Source: Chelativorans alearensis (lineage in GTDB: Bacteria; Pseudomonadota; Alphaproteobacteria; Rhizobiales; Rhizobiaceae). Taken from it: 64,000 bases of DNA. The position numbers and the translations under genes were made by a program. Under the pieces are notes generated by a model. The model was not told the origin of the DNA, did no database searches, and was given only the letters and a program-made list of their open reading frames with translations. Within the stretch, counting starts at the first letter, position 1; every line of letters starts with the position of its first letter. The stretch spans positions 1 to 64,000 of the forward strand of contig NZ_WQNI01000011.1 in assembly GCF_010993735.1 (NCBI RefSeq), in the 5' to 3' direction. This document shows, in pieces, positions 63,623 through 64,000 of this stretch.

Positions 63623-64000
63623 GACCAAAACTACAGAAAATTTCACCGTACCGCAGGCGGAAGAACTTAACCCCACCATTGCCGGCCTAATGGAAAAGCG
63701 GAATTCGCTTAGCGAAGAGAAAGCAAAACTGCGGGAGGAGGATCGCGCACTAGCAGAGAGCGAAGGTCCGACTGACGTTGAGGCGACGCGCGCCATGCGT
63801 GTTGCCGAAATCCTAGGCAACGTGGCGCCTCAAAGGGTTGTGCCGACGCGCTCCAGGCGACAGGAGATCGCGGAGCGTCTGCGCGACCTAGACGAAGCCA
63901 CGGAGCACCTATCTCGAGAAATAGATACAGAGCGTAATCGCGCGTCTGCATTGGCGCATGATCGCCTATATCCCGAATACAAGCGGCTCGTCGGCGAGCT
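63612..64000 (+). CDS. Hypothetical coiled-coil protein, cut by the window end
   Basis: This open frame starts at the ATG at 63612, within the last codons of the previous gene, and continues past the window end (129 codons in view). The product begins MFNKTKTTENFTVPQAEE and is strongly helical and charged, with likely coiled coil from about residue 25 to 110 (LMEKRNSLSEEKAKLREEDR and RQEIAERLRDLDEATEHLSR). GGGAA precedes the start. Overlap with the 63128 gene and matching codon use support it. The function is unknown; small coiled-coil proteins are common among phage head or tail assembly genes. Confidence 0.55.
   Translation, partial: MFNKTKTTENFTVPQAEELNPTIAGLMEKRNSLSEEKAKLREEDRALAESEGPTDVEATRAMRVAEILGNVAPQRVVPTRSRRQEIAERLRDLDEATEHLSREIDTERNRASALAHDRLYPEYKRLVGE

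Overview
The window is a GC-rich chromosomal segment of an alphaproteobacterium. It is most likely a member of the Hyphomicrobiales (Rhizobiales), close to the Phyllobacteriaceae (Mesorhizobium / Chelativorans / Nitratireductor type). The evidence is the block nuoA-N - birA - rnj - mce - DUF1467 - proS - lolC/E - lolD, a RirA-type iron regulator, and several families of short palindromic intergenic repeats of the kind common in this order. The genus is an inference.

Layout. 1-3.2 kb: the end of a hypothetical gene and a copper-exporting P-type ATPase with a CueR/HmrR-like operator. 3.3-16.8 kb: an ectoine/hydroxyectoine uptake and catabolism locus. A leftward operon holds doeA, an M20 deacetylase and a GntR regulator. 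A divergent rightward operon holds ehuB-ehuC-ehuD-ehuA-eutB-eutC-doeX-doeC-like-second M24 hydrolase-doeD. A perfect 14-bp palindrome overlaps the promoter between them. The usual DoeB-type deacetylase and EutA are not in the window; an ArgE-like M20 deacetylase occupies the doeB position.

16.9-32.5 kb: mixed housekeeping genes. These are a GNAT acetyltransferase, rirA, DUF1697, ilvA, adenine deaminase, arylamine N-acetyltransferase, an aldo/keto reductase, two membrane proteins, a MerR regulator, an MFS transporter, mgtE, tRNA-Leu(GAG), lipB, ggt and a VOC protein. A previously untracked 28-codon membrane-protein gene has a near-consensus promoter built over four 11-bp repeats. 32.6-54.9 kb: one long leftward block with lolD, lolC/E, proS, DUF1467, mce, rnj, birA and the complete 14-subunit complex I operon (nuoA-N). 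A probable small RNA is encoded on the opposite strand between proS and the DUF1467 gene. 55.3-58.1 kb: a YcaQ-type glycosylase, an OmpA-family protein and a small secreted protein.

58.19 kb to the end: the left end of an integrated mobile element. It starts at an orphan 3' piece of a tRNA-Asp(GTC) gene. It carries a replication-type protein whose gene contains four dyad iterons, a set of short overlapping ORFs, a gene with a consensus promoter and structured leader, and phage-like hypothetical genes running off the window. The integrase and the other end are not in view.

Short repeats are a theme. A composite palindrome (copies at 12.6, 25.8 and 56.5 kb), a second palindrome (32.6, 37.3 and 58.1 kb) and a third (7.6 and 32.5 kb) sit between genes and often directly against stop codons.
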